Assembly (NCBI GenBank): GCA_016718565.1 | Contig: JADKCZ010000001.1 | Span: forward strand, 930,001 to 994,000 | From: Anaeromyxobacter sp. | GTDB lineage: Bacteria; Myxococcota; Myxococcia; Myxococcales; Anaeromyxobacteraceae | DNA length: 64,000 bases | Direction: 5' to 3' | Shown here: positions 59,827 through 64,000 of the stretch, in pieces | How the letters are laid out: each line of letters opens with the position of its first letter | How positions within the stretch are numbered: the first letter of the stretch is position 1 | Position numbers and translations under genes: made by a program | The notes under the pieces: generated by a model | Seen by the model: the letters and a program-made list of their open reading frames with translations, nothing else | What the model was told of the DNA's origin: nothing | Database searches by the model: none

Positions 59827-60467
59827 CGGCCACCTCCGCCCGGCGAGCCGCCGGCGCCCGGCGCCAGCACCACCAGGTGGGTCACCACCGTGAAGGACTC
59901 CTCGCGGGCCCCGTCCTGCCAGGAGACGGTGAGCCGGACCTGGCGCACCCCCTTCTTGATCTCCTCGCCCAGCACCGGCAGCGCGCTCTGCAGCAAGGCC
60001 GTGGTGGCGCCCGCCAGGGGCGAGGGGCCCGGGGTCGGGCCGCCGCTCCCGGCGGCCTTGGCGGCCGCGTCGGAGCCGCCGGTGATCTGGGCCATCAGCC
60101 CCTCCAGGCCGCCGTCGGCGCCGGTGAAGGCCTTCACCACGCCCTCGGCCCCCAGCTCCAGGGTGGGCTTGACGGTGGCCACCTTCCAGCGCACCTCCGG
60201 GTGGCCGTCGTCCTCGAAGGTGCCGTCCTCCGACTGGTCGAAGTCGCGGAAGCCATCCGCCTCGAACGTGGCCTCCACCTCGGCCAGCTTGCCGCGCGCC
60301 AGCATGGTGGCCAGCTCGAGATCGCGGGTGCGCACGTGGTTCCGGAGGGCGCCGCCCACCACCTCGAAGGCGGCCGTCAGCGCCATGGCCAGGATGGCCA
60401 TGGCCACCATGACCTCCAGCAGCGTGAAGCCGCGCGCCGCCGGGCGCCCGGGCCGGGCCGGCCTCAT
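59823..60467 (-). CDS. gspI: Type II secretion system minor pseudopilin GspI
   Basis: A 214-residue pseudopilin: leader ending in Arg-Gly, then FTLLEVMVAMAILAMALTAAF. The GspI globular part is interrupted by a Gly/Pro-rich insert (about residues 115-165), which makes it longer than the usual 120-130. The ATG overlaps the gspH stop (ATGA). The open frame further upstream belongs to the displaced gspH reading. Confidence 0.92.
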   Translation of the reverse strand: MRPARPGRPAARGFTLLEVMVAMAILAMALTAAFEVVGGALRNHVRTRDLELATMLARGKLAEVEATFEADGFRDFDQSEDGTFEDDGHPEVRWKVATVKPTLELGAEGVVKAFTGADGGLEGLMAQITGGSDAAAKAAGSGGPTPGPSPLAGATTALLQSALPVLGEEIKKGVRQVRLTVSWQDGAREESFTVVTHLVVLAPGAGGSPGGGGR

Positions 60468-61082
60468 CGCCGCGCCTCCACCACGCCGGCCACCACGCGG
60501 GCCCGGCCGGTGAACGGCTCCACCACCACGGTGTAGACCGCGTCGCCGTCGGCCACCTCCACCCAGGCCCGCTCGGCCTGGCCGCCCGGGAAGAAGTGGA
60601 CGTAGGCGGTGCCCTCGGTGATGGGCTCGCGGCGCCCCTCCACCCGCACCTCGCGGATGGCGGTGGTGCCCGGCAGCTCGCGCCGCGTCACCAGCCGGTC
60701 GCCGAAGGCGCCGAAGCGGGTCTTGGCCAGCAGGCGCCGCCGCTCCTGGTCGCGCTCGTCGGGCAGCCGGTCGGCCAGCTCCTCGTCGCTGGTGGCGGCC
60801 GCGTCGTCGCCCCGCGCCACCCCCACCGCCCCCTCGGCGCACTCGGCCGACCAGGTGCGCGCCGTCAGGTCCAGCGCCATGCGGCAGGTGGCGTGGCGCA
60901 GCGCCGCGGTGTCGTAGAGGTAGCGCAGCCCGCCGCCCAGCTCGCCGGCCGCCTGGCGGGCGTCGGCCCCCGAGAGCGACGCCACGGCGGGGGACCACCG
61001 CGGCCGACAGCACCGCGATGACCGCCACCACGATCATCAGCTCCACGAGGGTGAACCCTCGGCTGTGGGCCGGGCGCGCCAT
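60464..61082 (-). pseudogene. gspH: Pseudopilin GspH, split by an apparent +1 frameshift
   Basis: The ATG at 61082 gives a class III signal, SRG then FTLVELMIVVAVIAVLSAAVVP. The rest of the protein lies in another frame, beginning VASLSGADARQAAGELGGGL and ending at the stop at 60464, with normal GspH/FimT-like sequence. The two join as VVPAVASLSGADA if one base is removed from a run of five G (60989-60993; C on the coding strand). The span of 619 bases is one over a multiple of three. A homopolymer length error or a recent slippage mutation is the likely cause. Neighbouring gsp genes are intact. Confidence 0.85.
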
Positions 61083-61087
61083 GCCGC

Positions 61088-61498
61088 CTAGTTGTTCACC
61101 AGGTCGGCGTTCTCGCCCTCGCCGCCGGGGGCGCCGTCGCCGCCGTAGCTCTTCACGTCGTACCCGTCGGCGTGCGCCTGGCCGGGCGAGAGGTAGATGT
61201 ACTCGCGCTCCCAGGGGTCGAGCAGCTTGCCGTTCTTGTTGGGCTTGAGGATCTTCTCCTGGATGAGCAGCCCCAGCCCCTCCTCGGTGGTGGGGGTGCG
61301 GCCGCGCAGCACCCGGTAGGTGTCCACCCCCTCCGAGATCTTGGCCAGGTCGGACTTGGCGGTCCGCACCTTGGCCTCCGAGAGGTTGCCGAAGACGTTG
61401 ACGGCCACGGCGGTGCCGACCAGGCCGATGATGATCACCACCACCATGATCTCGATGAGGGTCATGCCGCGCTGGGCGCGGCGCTTCCTGTTGGTCAC
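61088..61498 (-). CDS. gspG: Type II secretion system major pseudopilin GspG
   Basis: A 136-residue major pseudopilin. The leader MTNRKRRAQRG is cut before Met, followed by TLIEIMVVVIIIGLVGTAVA. The C-terminal region has the GspG-specific DPWEREYIYLSPG and the Asp/Gly-rich calcium-binding loop (YDVKSYGGDGAPGGEGENAD). The start is a GTG two bases after the gspF stop. The longer open frame upstream overlaps gspF and is rejected. Confidence 0.95.
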   Translation of the reverse strand: MTNRKRRAQRGMTLIEIMVVVIIIGLVGTAVAVNVFGNLSEAKVRTAKSDLAKISEGVDTYRVLRGRTPTTEEGLGLLIQEKILKPNKNGKLLDPWEREYIYLSPGQAHADGYDVKSYGGDGAPGGEGENADLVNN

Positions 61499-61500
61499 GT

Positions 61501-62733
61501 TCAGTTGCCTCCTGCGAGGGAGTTGATCTGGAGGATGGGCATGAGGATGGAGAAGACGATGAACGCCACCACCACCCCCATGCCGACGATCATGAAGGGC
61601 TCGAGCAGCGAGGTGAGGGCCGCCACGGTGGTCTCGACCTGGTCCTCGTAGGCGTCGGCCACGTTGCCGAGCATCTCCTCGAGGGAGCCGGACCGCTCGC
61701 CCACCGCCACCATGTGGTGCACCAGGGGCGGGAACTCGCCGGAGCGCTTGAGGGGGGCGGCGATGGACTCGCCCTCCTGGATGGAGACGCGGGCCTGCTC
61801 GATCACCTCGGCCAGGCGCACGTTGCCCACCACGTTCTTGACGATGTCCATGGCCGACAGGAGCGGCACGCCGCTCTTGAGCAGGGTGGCCAGGGTGCGC
61901 GAGAAGCGGCCGATGGCGATGGTGCGGATGAGCCGGCCGAAGACCGGCACGGTCAGCTTGAAGCGGTCCCAGCGGGCCCGGCCCGGGACCGAGGCCTTCC
62001 AGCGCAGGAAGCCCCAGATGGCCAGGATGGCCAGCGCCAGCACGGCCCACCAGTAGCTGGCCATGAAGGTGGAGAAGCCGATGAGCGCCTTGGTGGTCCA
62101 GGGCAGCACCGCCTTGGTGTCCTCGAAGATCTTGGTGATCTTGGGGATGACCACCGTGAAGAGGGCGCCCAGCACCAGCGTGCCGATGACCAGCATGGCC
62201 ACCGGGTAGATCATGGTGGCCACGATCTTGGAGCGCAGGCGGGCCTGGCTCTCGGTGAAGTCGGAGAGCCGCACCAGCACCACGTCGAGGGCGCCGGAGG
62301 ACTCGCCGGCCCGGATCATGTTGACGAACAGGCCGTTGAAGACCCGCGGGTGGCCCGCCATGGCGTCGGCCAGCGAGGCGCCCTCGTTGACCCGCTGCTT
62401 CACGTCGGAGACCACCCGCTTGAGCCGCTCGTGCTCCACCTGCTCCACCAGGGCGGAGAGCGCCTCCACCAGCGGGATGCCGGCGTGGATCAGCACCGCC
62501 ATCTGGCGGGTCATGACCGCCAGGTCCTCGGCGCTGACCCGCCCCACCACCCAGCGCCTGACGTTGACGTCGCGCTTGGCCTGGGCCTGCTGCTGCTGCT
62601 CGCCCAGCACCTCGGTGAGGAAGACGCCGTCGCGCTTCAGCGCGGTGCGCAGGGCCTTGGGGGACTCGGCCTCCTTGAGCCCCTGGACCGCCTTGCCGGC
62701 CGCGCTGAGGGCCTTGTACTCGAAGACGGGCAT
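61501..62733 (-). CDS. gspF: Type II secretion system inner-membrane platform protein GspF
   Basis: A 410-residue protein with three membrane segments and two repeated GspF cytoplasmic domains. Domain 1 (about residues 70-195) has RQMAVLIHAGIPLVEALSAL and domain 2 (about 275-395) has RTLATLLKSGVPLLSAMDIV; the final membrane segment precedes the C-terminus. It is the platform that GspE acts on to polymerise the pseudopilus. Confidence 0.95.
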   Translation of the reverse strand: MPVFEYKALSAAGKAVQGLKEAESPKALRTALKRDGVFLTEVLGEQQQQAQAKRDVNVRRWVVGRVSAEDLAVMTRQMAVLIHAGIPLVEALSALVEQVEHERLKRVVSDVKQRVNEGASLADAMAGHPRVFNGLFVNMIRAGESSGALDVVLVRLSDFTESQARLRSKIVATMIYPVAMLVIGTLVLGALFTVVIPKITKIFEDTKAVLPWTTKALIGFSTFMASYWWAVLALAILAIWGFLRWKASVPGRARWDRFKLTVPVFGRLIRTIAIGRFSRTLATLLKSGVPLLSAMDIVKNVVGNVRLAEVIEQARVSIQEGESIAAPLKRSGEFPPLVHHMVAVGERSGSLEEMLGNVADAYEDQVETTVAALTSLLEPFMIVGMGVVVAFIVFSILMPILQINSLAGGN

Positions 62734-62737
62734 GGCG

Positions 62738-64000
<1,263 letters not shown>

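Overview
This is a very GC-rich (about 75%) bacterial window with dense, same-strand operons and many GTG starts and 1-4 base stop/start overlaps. It looks like a myxobacterium (Myxococcota), most like Anaeromyxobacter. The main clues are a pilA-pilG-ABC transporter / pilD / pilS-pilR / pilMNOPQ type IV pilus locus of myxococcal type, NtrC-type sigma-54 regulation of pilA, a Roadblock-domain protein, a polar CslA-like glycosyltransferase, and Thr-Pro/Thr-Ala-rich linkers. The lineage is inferred from gene content, not from a marker tree.

Layout. 1-16.4 kb is the type IV pilus region. On the minus strand lie a partial prepilin, an ABC transporter pair with a TPR-like accessory protein (pilHIG-like) and the major pilin pilA, which has a strong terminator and a sigma-54 -24/-12 element. 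On the plus strand lie pilD, a PilS-like kinase, an STT3-type oligosaccharyltransferase, PilR, a small XRE regulator coupled to pilM, then pilN, pilO, pilP, pilQ and a lipoprotein. 16.4-19.5 kb holds a Roadblock protein, elongation factor P and the acetyl-CoA carboxylase subunits AccB/AccC. 19.6-30.7 kb holds a large TPR protein with an ExeA-like ATPase, then a TamB-like protein translationally coupled to an Omp85 (TamA/BamA-like) protein. 30.7-36.3 kb (minus) holds a HAD phosphatase, a methyltransferase, Ppx/GppA and tolB-tolA-tolR-tolQ. 36.5-43.7 kb (plus) holds two lipoproteins, murI, a conserved unknown, ftsE, ftsX, envC-like and a CtpA protease. 44-45.6 kb holds a processive GT2 glycosyltransferase. 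45.6-52 kb (minus) holds a GNAT protein, a HAD hydrolase, ftsY and smc. 52.2-54.7 kb holds a divergent chemoreceptor. 54.8-64 kb (minus) holds a type II secretion operon gspE-F-G-H-I-J-K-L-M-N, with gspE cut by the window end.

How it fits together: most of the window builds or remodels the envelope. Pilus assembly and T2SS share prepilins, which PilD would process. TamB/Omp85 and Tol-TolB maintain the outer membrane. FtsEX-EnvC, CtpA and MurI act on peptidoglycan.

Two features stand out. First, arrays of a hexanucleotide (NCGACC) occur in three unrelated genes, pilQ twice, the Omp85 gene and ftsY, and always encode Thr-Pro/Thr-Ala linkers. Second, pilQ, tolQ and gspH each carry one apparent extra base that splits an otherwise intact gene. 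An STT3-family enzyme inside the pilS/pilR locus suggests pilin glycosylation.
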